64,000 nucleotides of DNA from Hymenobacter sp. BT559 (GTDB taxonomy: Bacteria; Bacteroidota; Bacteroidia; Cytophagales; Hymenobacteraceae): assembly GCF_016427535.1 (NCBI RefSeq), contig NZ_JAELXV010000002.1, forward strand, positions 620,001 to 684,000, given 5' to 3'. Both the position numbers and the translations under genes were made by a program. Positions 16,594 to 26,256 of this stretch are shown one piece after another (the stretch's first letter is position 1; each line of letters starts with the position of its first letter). The notes beneath the pieces were generated by a model. That model was not told where the DNA came from. It searched no databases and saw only the letters and a list, made by a program, of their open reading frames with translations.

Positions 16594-18669
16594 ATGTCTG
16601 ATACCACGCCTAATAAGCGCCGCAAACCTACGGTGCCCAACCCTACACCCCGGCCGGGGGTGCAGATGTGGGTGCTGGGGGGGCTCTTGTTCCTGCTGCT
16701 CGGAATGTTTTATTTCAGCGGCTACAATTCGGCCATCAAAACTAACCAGCAGAAATTTGAGCAGATGCTGCTGGCTGGTGATGTCGAAAAGATTACCCTC
16801 TACAACGATAAAGTTGTCGAGTTTGGCCTCACGCCCGCTGCCCTGCGCAAGCCCGAGTACCTAAACGAGCTAACTGCTCGGCGCGGGCCATTCGTGGTGG
16901 GCCGCGACGTACAGTTTGCCTTCCCCATCGTTGACCCCAAACTGTTTAAGGAAGACCTCGATAAGGCGCAAGCCAACGTGGACCCCGCCAAGCGCCAAGG
17001 CTTTGATATTCAAAACCGGGTAAGCCTGATTGATATCATCACAGGCCCCGGCATGATTATCCTGCTCATGGTCGGCTTCTGGGTGCTGATGCGCCGCGTA
17101 GGTAGCGCAGGTGGCCCCGGCGGTCAGATTTTCAACATCGGCAAAAGCCGCGCTGCGCTTTTTGAAGGTGGTGATAAGGTGAAGGTTACGTTTAAGGACG
17201 TAGCCGGCCTGGAAGAAGCCAAAGAAGAGGTGCAGGAGATTGTGGAGTTCTTGAAGAACCCCAGCAAATTCACCATCCTAGGTGGTAAAATCCCGAAAGG
17301 CGCACTGCTAGTGGGCCCTCCCGGCACTGGCAAAACCTTGCTGGCTAAAGCCGTAGCCGGCGAGGCCGATGTGCCGTTCTTCTCGCTGTCGGGCTCCGAC
17401 TTCGTAGAGATGTTCGTTGGGGTAGGTGCTGCTCGGGTACGTGACCTCTTCAAGCAAGCCAAAGCAAAGGCGCCCTGCATCATCTTCATCGACGAGATTG
17501 ACGCCGTGGGCCGTTCGCGGAGCAAGGGCTCGATGCCCGGTGGCAACGACGAGCGCGAGAACACGCTGAACTCGCTGCTGGTAGAGATGGATGGTTTCGG
17601 TACCGACTCGGGGGTTATCATCCTGGCCGCTACTAACCGCCCCGATACCCTGGACTCGGCACTGTTGCGTCCCGGCCGCTTCGACCGTCAGATTAGTATC
17701 GACAAGCCCGACATCAACGGCCGCACCCAGATTTTCCAGGTGCACCTCAAGCCGCTGACCCTAGGTACCGACGTAGACGCCAAAAAGCTTTCGGCCCAAA
17801 CGCCGGGCTTTGCGGGTGCTGAAATCGCTAACGTCTGCAACGAGGCCGCTCTCATTGCCGCTCGCCGCGACAAAAAGATGATTACCAACCAAGACTTCAC
17901 CGACGCTATCGACCGCGTGATTGGGGGCTTGGAGAAGAAAAACAAAATCATCTCGCCCGGTGAGAAGCGCATTGTGGCCTACCACGAAGCTGGCCACGCC
18001 ATCGCTGGCTGGTTTTTAGAGCACACCGACCCGCTGGTGAAGGTGAGCATCGTGCCGCGCGGTGTAGCTGCCCTTGGCTACGCACAGTACCTGCCCAAAG
18101 AGCAGTTCTTGTACAACACCGAGCAACTCATCGATGAGATGTGCATGGCCCTAGGTGGCCGCGCCGCCGAGGAACTAGTCTTTGGCAAAATCTCGACCGG
18201 TGCCCTAAGCGACTTGGAGCGCATCACGAAGATGGCCTACAGCATCGTGACGATGTACGGCATGAACCCCAAGCTGGGCAACGTGTCGTTCTATGATTCG
18301 AAAGGCCAGAACGAGTACGGCTTCTCGAAGCCTTATTCAGAGGCTACTTCGCAGATGATAGACGAAGAAGTTCGCACCATCATCGATAACGCTTATACTC
18401 GCACCAAGGAGCTGTTGACCGAGCGCCGTCACGAGCTGGAGGTAATTGCCAAAGAGCTGCTTGAGAAAGAAGTGCTGTTGCAAGACGACCTAGAGCGTCT
18501 GGTAGGCAAGCGTCCCTTCGGTGGCCAAACTAACTACCAGGCTCATATGGCCGGCACCGACCGCTCGGAAACCGCTAGTGAAGTGAAGAACGAGAACCCT
18601 GGCGCTAAAATCGCTAGCGACCTGCCTGAGCTTCACCTGCCTGGTATGCCCGAATCAGAGACTGTATAG
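16594..18669 (+). CDS. ftsH: ATP-dependent zinc metalloprotease FtsH
   Basis: A 691-residue membrane AAA+ protease that degrades misfolded membrane proteins and short-lived regulators. Two transmembrane helices (about 25-43 and 151-167) flank a periplasmic domain. The AAA domain has Walker A GPPGTGKT (241-248), Walker [10 protein letters not shown] (295-303) and the arginine-finger segment RPGRFDR. The peptidase has the zinc motif HEAGH (464-468). The tail after about 640 is polar and disordered. Complete, with typical length and order. It is followed by a terminator. Confidence 0.98.
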   Translation: MSDTTPNKRRKPTVPNPTPRPGVQMWVLGGLLFLLLGMFYFSGYNSAIKTNQQKFEQMLLAGDVEKITLYNDKVVEFGLTPAALRKPEYLNELTARRGPFVVGRDVQFAFPIVDPKLFKEDLDKAQANVDPAKRQGFDIQNRVSLIDIITGPGMIILLMVGFWVLMRRVGSAGGPGGQIFNIGKSRAALFEGGDKVKVTFKDVAGLEEAKEEVQEIVEFLKNPSKFTILGGKIPKGALLVGPPGTGKTLLAKAVAGEADVPFFSLSGSDFVEMFVGVGAARVRDLFKQAKAKAPCIIFIDEIDAVGRSRSKGSMPGGNDERENTLNSLLVEMDGFGTDSGVIILAATNRPDTLDSALLRPGRFDRQISIDKPDINGRTQIFQVHLKPLTLGTDVDAKKLSAQTPGFAGAEIANVCNEAALIAARRDKKMITNQDFTDAIDRVIGGLEKKNKIISPGEKRIVAYHEAGHAIAGWFLEHTDPLVKVSIVPRGVAALGYAQYLPKEQFLYNTEQLIDEMCMALGGRAAEELVFGKISTGALSDLERITKMAYSIVTMYGMNPKLGNVSFYDSKGQNEYGFSKPYSEATSQMIDEEVRTIIDNAYTRTKELLTERRHELEVIAKELLEKEVLLQDDLERLVGKRPFGGQTNYQAHMAGTDRSETASEVKNENPGAKIASDLPELHLPGMPESETV

Positions 18670-18689
18670 CCAGCTTAGTGTATGAATAC

Positions 18690-18722
18690 AAAAAGGCCAG
18701 CCGGAAACGGTTGGCCTTTTTT
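18690..18722 (+). terminator. Terminator of ftsH
   Basis: A 14-base stem with one G-T pair and GAAA loop, followed by T6, 20 bases after the ftsH stop. Confidence 0.85.
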
Positions 18723-18803
18723 CGTTTACTACTCAACCGGAGGTTTTGCGAAGAGTAGGTGCTTTCTTAGCAGCGCATTTCACTCTTATTATCAGCGGCT
18801 AGC

Positions 18804-19631
18804 ATGAAAACACGGAGACTATTTGAACAGCGTGCTGGCTGGTTAGCTGGCTTACTAGGTTTGAGTATGGCGGCTTGCCAAACGCCGGCCCCAGTAGTGA
18901 AAGAATATCCTTACCTTATAAAAATGCGGGTGAAGGGCTGCCAGGGTAAGGTCGGCAAACTGTTCAGCCCGGGACCAGAGCTAGCTCCTTTAGACAGCGC
19001 CAAGCTGGAGCAAGGACAATTTGTGTTTAGAGGGAAAGTAGCACATCCTGGTGTCTACAACGTTTATTGTGTGTGCGAGAATAAAGTCGCGAGTAGCCTT
19101 GATGTCTATCTGCCAGCCGATTCTGTGGTAGCAGTAGTTATGCCTGGCACCAATCTGCGGCCCGACATCTACCAGCCGAAAGGCCTAGGTCCAATTGGTA
19201 TCGGGTCATACCACCTAGATACGCAGCTGTTTTCGACCGCGCCGCAACAGCGGGAAGTAGGCCGCTACCTGCTCACGCGCGATAGCATCTGGAACGGCTA
19301 TTTTCTGGACGTGAAGCGAATGAAAGCCAAGATGGACGCAGCTATCGGGGCGGGTAATAAACCCGAAATAGACCGCTGGGCTGATTCTACCCGCCGGGTG
19401 GAGGAGAAGTTTTCCGACTACATGGCTAGGGCCTCTGCGCAGTTTGTTAAAGGTCACCCGCACTCGGAGGCCGTTCTCTTCGCCCTGCGCGATGCCGGTG
19501 ATGCGCCAGCGGCTCGGCAGCGCCTACGCCCTTACTACCAAGCACTGCCCGATTCGGTACGAACCAGCTACTTTGGCCAGCAATTGGCTAAGCGCTTTGG
19601 CGCTCTTGAAACTGCTGGTACCGCGCAATAG
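18804..19631 (+). CDS. DUF4369-like lipoprotein
   Basis: A 275-residue lipoprotein with lipobox LSMAAC (Cys25). Residues about 38-130 form a beta domain like the DUF4369 N-terminal domain that precedes thioredoxin domains in Bacteroidota (pattern 'kGxxgkvgkLf...LDsakLeqGqFvFrGkv'). The C-terminal half is helical with RRVEEKFSDYMARAS and ends without any CxxC thioredoxin domain. It is therefore either a stand-alone DUF4369 protein or one that has lost its redox domain. Function unknown. Confidence 0.72.
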   Translation: MKTRRLFEQRAGWLAGLLGLSMAACQTPAPVVKEYPYLIKMRVKGCQGKVGKLFSPGPELAPLDSAKLEQGQFVFRGKVAHPGVYNVYCVCENKVASSLDVYLPADSVVAVVMPGTNLRPDIYQPKGLGPIGIGSYHLDTQLFSTAPQQREVGRYLLTRDSIWNGYFLDVKRMKAKMDAAIGAGNKPEIDRWADSTRRVEEKFSDYMARASAQFVKGHPHSEAVLFALRDAGDAPAARQRLRPYYQALPDSVRTSYFGQQLAKRFGALETAGTAQ

Positions 19632-19678
19632 TCGCTGCAGCTAGTAAGGCTACCTAAGCTGGCCGTTGGTACTGCCCC

Positions 19679-19686
19679 TACCTTTG
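19679..19686 (+). promoter_or_regulatory. -7 promoter box (TACCTTTG) directly before the LUD gene
   Basis: Exact TAnnTTTG match ending 4 bases before ATG 19691, so transcription would begin at or next to the start codon. No good TTG -33 element at the usual spacing. Confidence 0.5.
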
Positions 19687-19690
19687 CGTT

Positions 19691-20338
19691 ATGTCTTCCC
19701 GCGATACCATGCTAGCCCGCATCCGCACGGCCTTGGCCACGGGGCCGGCGCCCCAGCCGCCCCAGCCCGATTGGACTGCCCCCGTGCACCCTCCGCTGCC
19801 TGATGCCGAGTTGGCCGTCACGTTTGCCGCCAGCTTCCGGCGCATCGGTGGTGAGTTCTTTTACTGCGAAACACTAGCGCAGCTAGGGACTGAGCTGCGT
19901 GCTTGGCTAGCCGAGCGTCTGCCCGACGGGCAGCAGTTTTACGTGTGGGAGCCCGCCCTGCAAAAGCTGCTGAGCCAGGCCGACGTGCCTTTCCAGGCTA
20001 CTGAGGCCGACTTTAAGGCGCAGGCTGCTGTAGGGCTCACCTCGTGTGAAGCACTGGTGGCGCGCACTGGCAGCATCGTGGTGGCGCCCGCCACGGCTAG
20101 CGGCCGCCGACTCAGCATCTACCCCGACCAGCATATCGTATTGGCCCGGCCCAGCCAGGTAGTGGCCGAAATTGGCGACGCCCTGCGAGCAGTGCAAAGC
20201 CGCTACGGAGCGGAGCTGCCCTCTATGATGTCGCTCACCACCGGCCCCAGCCGCACGGCCGACATCGAAAAAACGCTTGTGCTAGGTGCCCACGGCCCGC
20301 GCCGGCTTACCTTGTTCTTGCTCGAAGATGACGCCTAA
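19691..20338 (+). CDS. LUD-domain protein, LutC-like
   Basis: A 215-residue LUD-domain protein. The family includes LutC of the L-lactate oxidation complex, but many Bacteroidota copies are solitary, as here: no lutA or lutB neighbour is present. Seen: N-terminal helix SSRDTMLARIRTAL, central GLTSCEALVARTGSIVV, and the terminal SLTTGPSRTADIEKTLVLGAHGP, which is the family hallmark. The last 11 bases overlap the start of lpxH, so translation of the two is probably coupled. A link to lactate use is not supported by the neighbourhood. Confidence 0.85.
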   Translation: MSSRDTMLARIRTALATGPAPQPPQPDWTAPVHPPLPDAELAVTFAASFRRIGGEFFYCETLAQLGTELRAWLAERLPDGQQFYVWEPALQKLLSQADVPFQATEADFKAQAAVGLTSCEALVARTGSIVVAPATASGRRLSIYPDQHIVLARPSQVVAEIGDALRAVQSRYGAELPSMMSLTTGPSRTADIEKTLVLGAHGPRRLTLFLLEDDA

Positions 20339-21119
20339 GCTGCTACCCGAGCTGCCGCCGCTGGCTTTGCCAGCCGGTAAGCGGGTCTATTTTGCCTCCG
20401 ATTTCCACCTAGGGGTGCCCGATGCGGCTACCTCTCGCGAGCGTGAGCGCCGCATTGTGCGCTGGCTCGACGAAGCTGCCAAAGATGCGGCGGCCATCTA
20501 TTTGCTGGGCGATGTCTTCGACTTTTGGTTTGAGTACAAGCACGCTATTCCGCGGGGCTTCAGCCGCTTGCAGGGCAAGCTAGCAGAGCTCACCGATGGC
20601 GGCCTGCCCATTACGCTCTTCACCGGCAACCACGACATGTGGATGTTTGGCTACTTCACGCAGGAAATGGGAATACCCATTCAGCGCGACCCCGTGTCGC
20701 AGCGTATGGGCGACAAGCTCTTTCACATCGGCCACGGCGATGGCCTAGGGCCCGGCGACTTTGCCTACAAGCGCCTAATGAAGCCGGTCTTTAACTCGCG
20801 CTTTACGCAGTGGCTGTTTGCGCGCCTGCACCCCAACCTAGGTATCGGCATTGCCAGCAAGTGGAGCCAACACTCGCGCATCCAGAATGGGGCGGCCGAC
20901 GCCAAGTATTTCGGCGAAGAAGAATGGCTGCTTGTGTACTGCCGTGAGGTCGAAAAACGCCAACACCACGATTATTACGTATTTGGTCATCGGCACTTAC
21001 CGCTCGACGTAGCCGTAGGACCCGGCAGCCAGTATATCAATCTAGGTGAATGGGTCAATTATTGCTCCTATGGCGTGTATGACGGTACCACGATGGTTTT
21101 ACGGGAATACAAAGGGTAG
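20328..21119 (+). CDS. lpxH: UDP-2,3-diacylglucosamine diphosphatase (LpxH-type)
   Basis: A 263-residue calcineurin-like phosphoesterase that hydrolyses UDP-2,3-diacylglucosamine to lipid X in lipid A synthesis. Metal-binding motifs in order: DFHLG (25-29), GDVFDFWFE (61-69), GNHD (100-103), HGDG (136-139) and GHRH (220-223). ATG 20328 overlaps the LUD stop; an in-frame start at 20286 would overlap more and add unlike residues. The protein lacks transmembrane segments and probably acts at the inner leaflet of the inner membrane. Confidence 0.9.
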   Translation: MTPKLLPELPPLALPAGKRVYFASDFHLGVPDAATSRERERRIVRWLDEAAKDAAAIYLLGDVFDFWFEYKHAIPRGFSRLQGKLAELTDGGLPITLFTGNHDMWMFGYFTQEMGIPIQRDPVSQRMGDKLFHIGHGDGLGPGDFAYKRLMKPVFNSRFTQWLFARLHPNLGIGIASKWSQHSRIQNGAADAKYFGEEEWLLVYCREVEKRQHHDYYVFGHRHLPLDVAVGPGSQYINLGEWVNYCSYGVYDGTTMVLREYKG

Positions 21120-21138
21120 TAATGTCCCTAGGTCTGCT

Positions 21139-22074
21139 TTGACGAGGTCGCAGCAATCGTGCTGGGTAGGGGCGCTGTTTGTAATCCTGGCTTTTCCGCT
21201 CGGTACCCATGCCCAAGCCACCGTGCCTAGTGCCGCCTCCGTGGCGCCAGCTGCCGGAGTGGCTCCCGTCGAGGCCGCGCCTGGGGCTAAAACGCTAAAC
21301 CCTAATGCACCTGCCCCGGCGCCTGGCGCCTGGACACTGGTCAAAAGCCTAACGCTGCCGCAGGCTAGCGCGGCTTCGGTAGACCGCCGCGGCACGCTTT
21401 ATCTAGCCGATAAGGACAATAACCTGCGCCAACTCACTACCGCCGGCCATCCGCTCAATACCTATTCGCCGCCGCAGCCGGGCCACGTGGCGGTGCTTGA
21501 AGCTTGGAACCAGAACAGCGTGTTGGTTTTTTATGATGACCGGCAGCAGGTGCTGCTGCTCGACCGCTTTCTAGCACCGCTGAGCGAAATCCGGCTGGCC
21601 GACTACGTCGATGGGACCGTGCGTACGGCCACGCTGGCGCCCGACGGCCTGCTGTGGCTGCTCGACGAAAGCAACTTAGTATTGCGCGAGTTCGACCCGC
21701 AGGCCCTGCGCCTGGTGCAAAACACACCGCTCGACCTGCTCATCGGTCGCAGCCGGCCCGATTTCCGCTTTTTGCGCCAATACCAGAATAACATCTACCT
21801 GGTAGACCGCACGAGCGGCATCTTCGTGTTTGACAACCTAGGGAATTACCGTAAGAAGCTACCCTTCACGGGGCTTGATTTTATAACGTTTCGGGGGGAT
21901 GAACTGGCGTACCTGAGTGGGGGACAGTTGCATTTTTTTCACTTATACAACCTCACCGAACGCACCCAGCCGTTGCCCGCCGACCTCGATGCAACTACTG
22001 TGCGCCAGCTGCTGCTCAGCGACCAGTACGCCTACTTTGTCACGACCAAGGGCGTGCAGATTTACCAGCTGTAG
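21139..22074 (+). CDS. Exported beta-propeller-like protein
   Basis: A 311-residue protein with repeated strand patterns of a beta-propeller: AASVDRRGTLYLADKDNNLRQL, TATLAPDGLLWLLDES and IYLVDRTSGIFVFDNLGNY are NHL/SMP-like blades. The frame is open from 21046, but upstream ATGs overlap lpxH and give no signal peptide. The TTG at 21139 yields a good one (TRSQQSCWVGALFVILAFPLGTHAQ cannot be matched by any later start), followed by a Pro/Ala-rich linker to about residue 75. It starts 19 bases after lpxH and is probably in its operon. Function unknown. Confidence 0.7.
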   Translation: MTRSQQSCWVGALFVILAFPLGTHAQATVPSAASVAPAAGVAPVEAAPGAKTLNPNAPAPAPGAWTLVKSLTLPQASAASVDRRGTLYLADKDNNLRQLTTAGHPLNTYSPPQPGHVAVLEAWNQNSVLVFYDDRQQVLLLDRFLAPLSEIRLADYVDGTVRTATLAPDGLLWLLDESNLVLREFDPQALRLVQNTPLDLLIGRSRPDFRFLRQYQNNIYLVDRTSGIFVFDNLGNYRKKLPFTGLDFITFRGDELAYLSGGQLHFFHLYNLTERTQPLPADLDATTVRQLLLSDQYAYFVTTKGVQIYQL

Positions 22075-22268
22075 CACCTAGGGCGAGCAGCTGACAGTAA
22101 GCTACCTAGGTAATTCCTGCGGCCCAGTTTGACCTAAGTAAAATGGTGAACATTGGTAAGTATGTAACTTGGTTGCAGCTCATTGGAAAGATAGTGGCTG
22201 GCGCAACCAGCTACTAACCGGGCCGTTAGTTGGGGTACTTTTCTCCTTCCCAACTTAGCCCGCTCCCC

Positions 22269-23432
22269 ATGAAAGCATTAGTGTTTCACGGTCCCCGCAA
22301 TGTTAGCGTTGACACTGTCGACGACCCCACGCTGAAAGACTCGCGCGACGCCATCATTCGCGTTACCAGCACCGCTATTTGCGGTTCCGACTTGCACATC
22401 TACAACGGCTCGCTGCCCACATCGCCCATGGTGCTGGGTCACGAGTTTATGGGCATTGTGGAGGAGGTAGGCAAGGGCGTGGGCAACCTCAAGCGCGGCG
22501 ACCGCGTGGTGGTGCCCTTTCCGGTGGCGTGCGGCACCTGCTTTTTCTGCAACCACTCGCTGCCCGGCCACTGCGAAAACTCGAATCCCGACCACTATGG
22601 CCCCGAGGGTGGCCTGCTGACCCAAAAGGGCGGCGCACTTTTCGGCTACACCGACCTCTACGGTGGCTATGACGGCGGCCAAGCCGAGTACGTGCGCGTG
22701 CCCTACGCCGATTTTGGCCCACGCAAAGTGCCAGACTTCCTCACCGATGAGCAGGTACTGTTCCTCACCGACATCTTCCCGACTGGCTACTCGGGCATCG
22801 ATTGGGCCGAGGTGAAAGGCGGCGAATTCATCGCCATTTTTGGTGCTGGCCCGGTGGGCATTATGGCCGCCAAGAGCGCCTGGCTGCGCGGCGCGGCCCG
22901 TGTAGTTATCGTAGATACTCAGCAGTATCGCCTTGACAAAGCCAAGGAGACGACTCGCTGCGAAACCATTCTTTGGGAAAGCCACGACCAGGTAGTGCAA
23001 ATAATCCGCGACATGAGCCAAGGCCGCGGGGCCGACGTGTGCGTCGATTGCGTAGGCTTCGAGCCCGACCGCAATTTGCTTGACCGCGCTAAGGCTGTTA
23101 TCAACCTCGAAAAAGGCTCGCCTAAAATCATTGAAGCCTGCATGAGCGCGGTACGCCGGGGCGGCGTAGTATCAGTGCTCGGTGTGTACGCCACCACTAA
23201 CGACAACTTCCCGGTTGGCCAGTTCTTCGACAAAGGCATTAAGCTAGTGGGCGGACAAGCCCCAGCTCACAAGCACATCGACAAGCTGTTGCAGCATATT
23301 ATCAAGGGCGAAGTAGTGCTCGACGACATCATTTCGCACCGCCTGCCGCTCTCGCAGGCCGCACATGGCTACGACATTTTCCGCCACAAAAAGGATAACT
23401 GTTTGAAGGTGGTGCTGAAGCCCGGCGAATAA
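22269..23432 (+). CDS. Zinc-dependent alcohol/formaldehyde dehydrogenase family protein
   Basis: A 387-residue medium-chain dehydrogenase. Catalytic zinc ligands are Cys38 (AICGSD) and His58-Glu59 (GHE). Structural zinc cysteines are 88, 91, 94 and 102. A Rossmann GAGPVG lies near 195. The order and the insertion after the structural zinc resemble glutathione-independent formaldehyde dehydrogenases and related threonine or sorbitol dehydrogenases; the substrate is not decided. ATG 22269 fits the family start (MKALVFHGP). A TACTTTTC sequence at 22236-22243 could be a weak -7 box. Confidence 0.88.
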   Translation: MKALVFHGPRNVSVDTVDDPTLKDSRDAIIRVTSTAICGSDLHIYNGSLPTSPMVLGHEFMGIVEEVGKGVGNLKRGDRVVVPFPVACGTCFFCNHSLPGHCENSNPDHYGPEGGLLTQKGGALFGYTDLYGGYDGGQAEYVRVPYADFGPRKVPDFLTDEQVLFLTDIFPTGYSGIDWAEVKGGEFIAIFGAGPVGIMAAKSAWLRGAARVVIVDTQQYRLDKAKETTRCETILWESHDQVVQIIRDMSQGRGADVCVDCVGFEPDRNLLDRAKAVINLEKGSPKIIEACMSAVRRGGVVSVLGVYATTNDNFPVGQFFDKGIKLVGGQAPAHKHIDKLLQHIIKGEVVLDDIISHRLPLSQAAHGYDIFRHKKDNCLKVVLKPGE

Positions 23433-23452
23433 GCGCACGCTCCATTACTGTG

Positions 23453-23489
23453 AAAAGGCCAGTCTGCTCCTTTGCAGACTGGCCTTTTT
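23453..23489. terminator. Bidirectional terminator
   Basis: Perfect 15-bp stem (23453-23467 with 23474-23488) with a 6-base loop and T5 at the end. Lies between the convergent dehydrogenase and outer-membrane-protein genes. Confidence 0.88.
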
Positions 23490-23515
23490 GCTTGAATTCA
23501 AAAAAATAGTCAAGC

Positions 23516-24259
23516 CTAGTTAAGCTGGTAGGCGATGCCGAAACGCAGCACCTGCCCAAAAGACTGTCGGGCTGGACCACCTACTAGCCCGCTTTGCGCG
23601 CTAATGAGCCCAATTGAATAGCTGGCATTAAGGCCCGCTCGGCCGTGCCAAGCAGTAAGGTCACCCCGCAAGCGACCATCGAGCCCAAAGGATGAGCGCC
23701 GGGCATCGGTAAGCCAGACGCGCCCGTTATTGAAGGTGCCTTCGCCGCTTTCACGCCCCCCGAATATAGCCGTGAGTTCGGGACCAGCCAGTACATCGAA
23801 GTGCCAGACTCCCTCCCCAAAGCGGTGGCCATACCCGGCAAACATGCTGATGTTCTGCGAATGCAGGAAGGTTTCGCCATCGGCCGCGTACTGCGTCTGA
23901 GTGCCGGTTTGCGTCTGCCGCGACCAATCTACGTTACTGACCGCCACGATATCGGTACGTGTGCGCTGCCAGTCATAGCCTAGGTCCACCACCAGCAATC
24001 CGGCCCGCTTCCCTACGTATAGTGCCCGCAGGCCTAGCCCTAGGCCTAGTCCGGCGTGCCTGCCATAAGGACTGTTGGTGTATGCCCCGCCCTTATACAC
24101 ACCATCATCCGAGCTTCGGTTGATGAAGGAGGTGCCACTGGCGTCGGTCCCGCTGTACCAAGACAAGTTGGGCGCTGCCCGCTCCACAAACTCAAAGTGC
24201 TGCGCGTAGGCCGGGCGCGCCAATGCTAAAAGCGGCAATAGGTAAACGTATTTTTTCAT
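23516..24259 (-). CDS. Probable outer-membrane beta-barrel protein
   Basis: A 247-residue protein with signal peptide MKKYVYLLPLLALARPAYAQ and a mature part built of alternating amphipathic strands (for example GLGLGLGLRALYVGKRAGLLVVDLGYDW, given in part). It ends in LRFGIAYQLN, the aromatic-ending last strand expected for outer-membrane barrels. An eight-strand barrel of this size is plausible. No specific function can be assigned. Confidence 0.72.
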   Translation of the reverse strand: MKKYVYLLPLLALARPAYAQHFEFVERAAPNLSWYSGTDASGTSFINRSSDDGVYKGGAYTNSPYGRHAGLGLGLGLRALYVGKRAGLLVVDLGYDWQRTRTDIVAVSNVDWSRQTQTGTQTQYAADGETFLHSQNISMFAGYGHRFGEGVWHFDVLAGPELTAIFGGRESGEGTFNNGRVWLTDARRSSFGLDGRLRGDLTAWHGRAGLNASYSIGLISAQSGLVGGPARQSFGQVLRFGIAYQLN

Positions 24260-24576
24260 AGGGAAAAGGATGGGTAGGTTGCATACTCATTGAGCTAAAG
24301 CGAAGGCATTTAGTTGCAAGGCACTACAGCTGTAGAACGAAAATATGCTGCAGTAGGTCCTAGCCGTATGGCTAGCCTTTCTGCAATGCACCCCGGTCAG
24401 CTTAGCGGGCGCATTATCGTACTTCCGCTACTTTTATTTAACCTCCTACGCTGGCTTAGCACAGTGCAGAAATCCCGCGCCAAGCCGGGGCAAACCTTTC
24501 CGCTTGGCCAAACGGTTATATTTGCTAGGTTCCCACTTTCGTGCGGCCCCTATTGGCGGCTGCTTTTATATAGATT
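24260..24576. other. Divergent intergenic region (317 bases)
   Basis: Lies between the outer-membrane protein (minus) and ricT (plus). Contains a small hairpin at 24360-24375 (CTAGCC, GTAT, GGCTAG), a TACTTTTA at 24429-24436 and a clear TATATTTG box at 24517-24524. An open frame crosses it (24314-24628) but has no family resemblance and overlaps ricT, so I see no gene here. Confidence 0.6.
24517..24524 (+). promoter_or_regulatory. -7 promoter box (TATATTTG) for ricT-gldH
   Basis: Exact TAnnTTTG match, 52 bases before ATG 24577. Confidence 0.55.
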
Positions 24577-26256
24577 ATGGCTTGTGCTTCTTGTTCATCC
24601 GGCGGCGGCTGCTCTACCAGCAAGGTAGGCGGTTGCGGCTCCAAGGGTGGCTGCTCCTCGGGCGGCTGCACCCGGCTTAATGTTTTCGACTGGCTTGCCG
24701 ATGTCGATATGCCCTCCGATTTCCGGGGCTTTGATTGCGTAGAAATCCGCTTTAAGGGCGGCCGGAAAGAGTTTTTCCGCAACGATAAAAACCTGCCGCT
24801 CGTGACCGGCGATGCCGTAGTAGTAGAGGCTACTGGCTCGGGCTGGCACCTAGGGCACGTGTCGCTCAAGGGCGAACTTGTGCGCCTGCAAATGCGCAAA
24901 AAGAAGGTGCCCACCGACTCGCGCGACATCAAGGCCATCTTGCGCGTGGCCACCCCCGACGATGAGGAGCGCTGGCAGGCCGTGCGCGACCTCGAAAACG
25001 GTACCATGTTCCGGGCCCGCGCCGTGGTCGATGAACTGCGCCTCAAAATGAAGCTTTCCGATGTCGAGTACCAGGCCGACCGCACGCGGGCGCTGTTCTA
25101 CTACTCGGCCGAGGACCGCGTCGATTTTCGGGAGCTCATTCGGCGGCTAGCCGATGAGTTTCGGGTGCGCGTAGAGATGCGCCAAATATCGCTGCGCCAG
25201 GAGGCGGGCCGCATCGGTGGCATCGGAGTGTGCGGGCGCGAGCTGTGCTGCTCTACCTGGCTTACCGACTTCAAGGCCGTGAGCACCACTGCCGCCCGCT
25301 ACCAAAACCTGAGCCTCAACCCTCAGAAGCTGGCTGGCCAGTGCGGCCGCCTCAAGTGCTGCCTCAACTATGAGCTCGACGCCTACCTCGACGCCCTCAA
25401 AGACATTCCGCAGGTGCAGCGCCCACTGCAAGTGGCTAACGGCGAGGCATTTTTGCAGAAGACTGACATTTTCCGCAAGCGCATGTGGTTTGCCTTTAAA
25501 GGCGACAACAACTGGGTAATGCTCTCCACAGAGCGCGTGCGCGAAGTGCTGGAGCTTAATAAAAAAGGCGAACGCCCCGAAACTCTGGCCGCCCCCCGCG
25601 TGCAGGAAGAAGTAGCGCCTGCCGTTTCTACGCTCATGGAAGGCGACCTAGACCGCCTCGACGACCAAATAAAAGGTGGCAGCAAGCGCGGCAAGCGCAA
25701 GCGCAAAGACAAAGACCGCAGCGACCGCCCCGAGGCCCGCGAGACCAGCGCAACTCCGGCCGCGCCCGAAGCCCGTGAGCCGCGTGAAGCACGCGAGCCC
25801 CGGCGCCGCGAGCGGCCCGACCGCCCCGAAGGCGCCCGCCCGCCCCGCCCCGAAGGCCAGCCTAGTGCTGCCCCGCGGGCCGAAATAGTACCGGCCACCC
25901 CCTCGGGCCCGCCCTCCGACGAAGCCGGCGAGCAGCGCGGCCGGCGTGGTGCCGCCGCCCGCCCCCTCAACCGGCGTGGCGGCCGCAACCGCGGCGGCAA
26001 CTCTAGCGATAGTGGCGCCACTACGCCCGATGCCACCCGGCCCGAGCAAGACCGCCCGCGTCGCCCCGAGCAAACCAACCGCCCGCCCAAAGGCTCGGCA
26101 CCTGCCGAAGGCAGCGGCGCCCCCCAGCAACCCCGCCCACCCCGCGAGGGCGGCGACAATGGGCGCAATGGTAACCGCGGCCGGGGGCGCCGCGGCGGTA
26201 GCGGCCGCCACGGCGGCGGTCAAAACCCCGCTGGTCCGCCAGCTGGTAGCAACTAA
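24577..26256 (+). CDS. ricT: RicT/YaaT (PSP1) family protein with Cys-rich head and disordered tail
   Basis: A 559-residue protein. The PSP1 domain (about 45-330) carries the paired cysteines GRELCCSTW and CGRLKCCLNY typical of RicT, which in Bacillus forms an Fe-S-binding complex affecting RNA processing. The first 31 residues hold six cysteines in glycine-rich spacing (C3, 6, 12, 20, 26, 31), a Bacteroidota feature that may bind metal. From about 345 to the end the protein is a low-complexity tail rich in Arg, Gly, Pro and Glu, first acidic/basic EAREPRE repeats, then RGG-like repeats suggesting RNA binding. gldH follows after 40 bases and is probably cotranscribed; to my knowledge this pairing recurs in the phylum. 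Confidence 0.9.
   Translation: MACASCSSGGGCSTSKVGGCGSKGGCSSGGCTRLNVFDWLADVDMPSDFRGFDCVEIRFKGGRKEFFRNDKNLPLVTGDAVVVEATGSGWHLGHVSLKGELVRLQMRKKKVPTDSRDIKAILRVATPDDEERWQAVRDLENGTMFRARAVVDELRLKMKLSDVEYQADRTRALFYYSAEDRVDFRELIRRLADEFRVRVEMRQISLRQEAGRIGGIGVCGRELCCSTWLTDFKAVSTTAARYQNLSLNPQKLAGQCGRLKCCLNYELDAYLDALKDIPQVQRPLQVANGEAFLQKTDIFRKRMWFAFKGDNNWVMLSTERVREVLELNKKGERPETLAAPRVQEEVAPAVSTLMEGDLDRLDDQIKGGSKRGKRKRKDKDRSDRPEARETSATPAAPEAREPREAREPRRRERPDRPEGARPPRPEGQPSAAPRAEIVPATPSGPPSDEAGEQRGRRGAAARPLNRRGGRNRGGNSSDSGATTPDATRPEQDRPRRPEQTNRPPKGSAPAEGSGAPQQPRPPREGGDNGRNGNRGRGRRGGSGRHGGGQNPAGPPAGSN

Noticed and set aside
22278..23021. 247-codon antisense frame inside the zinc dehydrogenase gene
   Set aside because: The opposite strand encodes a complete, well-conserved dehydrogenase; the antisense product is His/Ala-rich and unlike any family I know.
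24314..24628. 104-codon open frame before ricT
   Set aside because: It runs through the divergent promoter region, overlaps the ricT start, and its product has no recognisable features.
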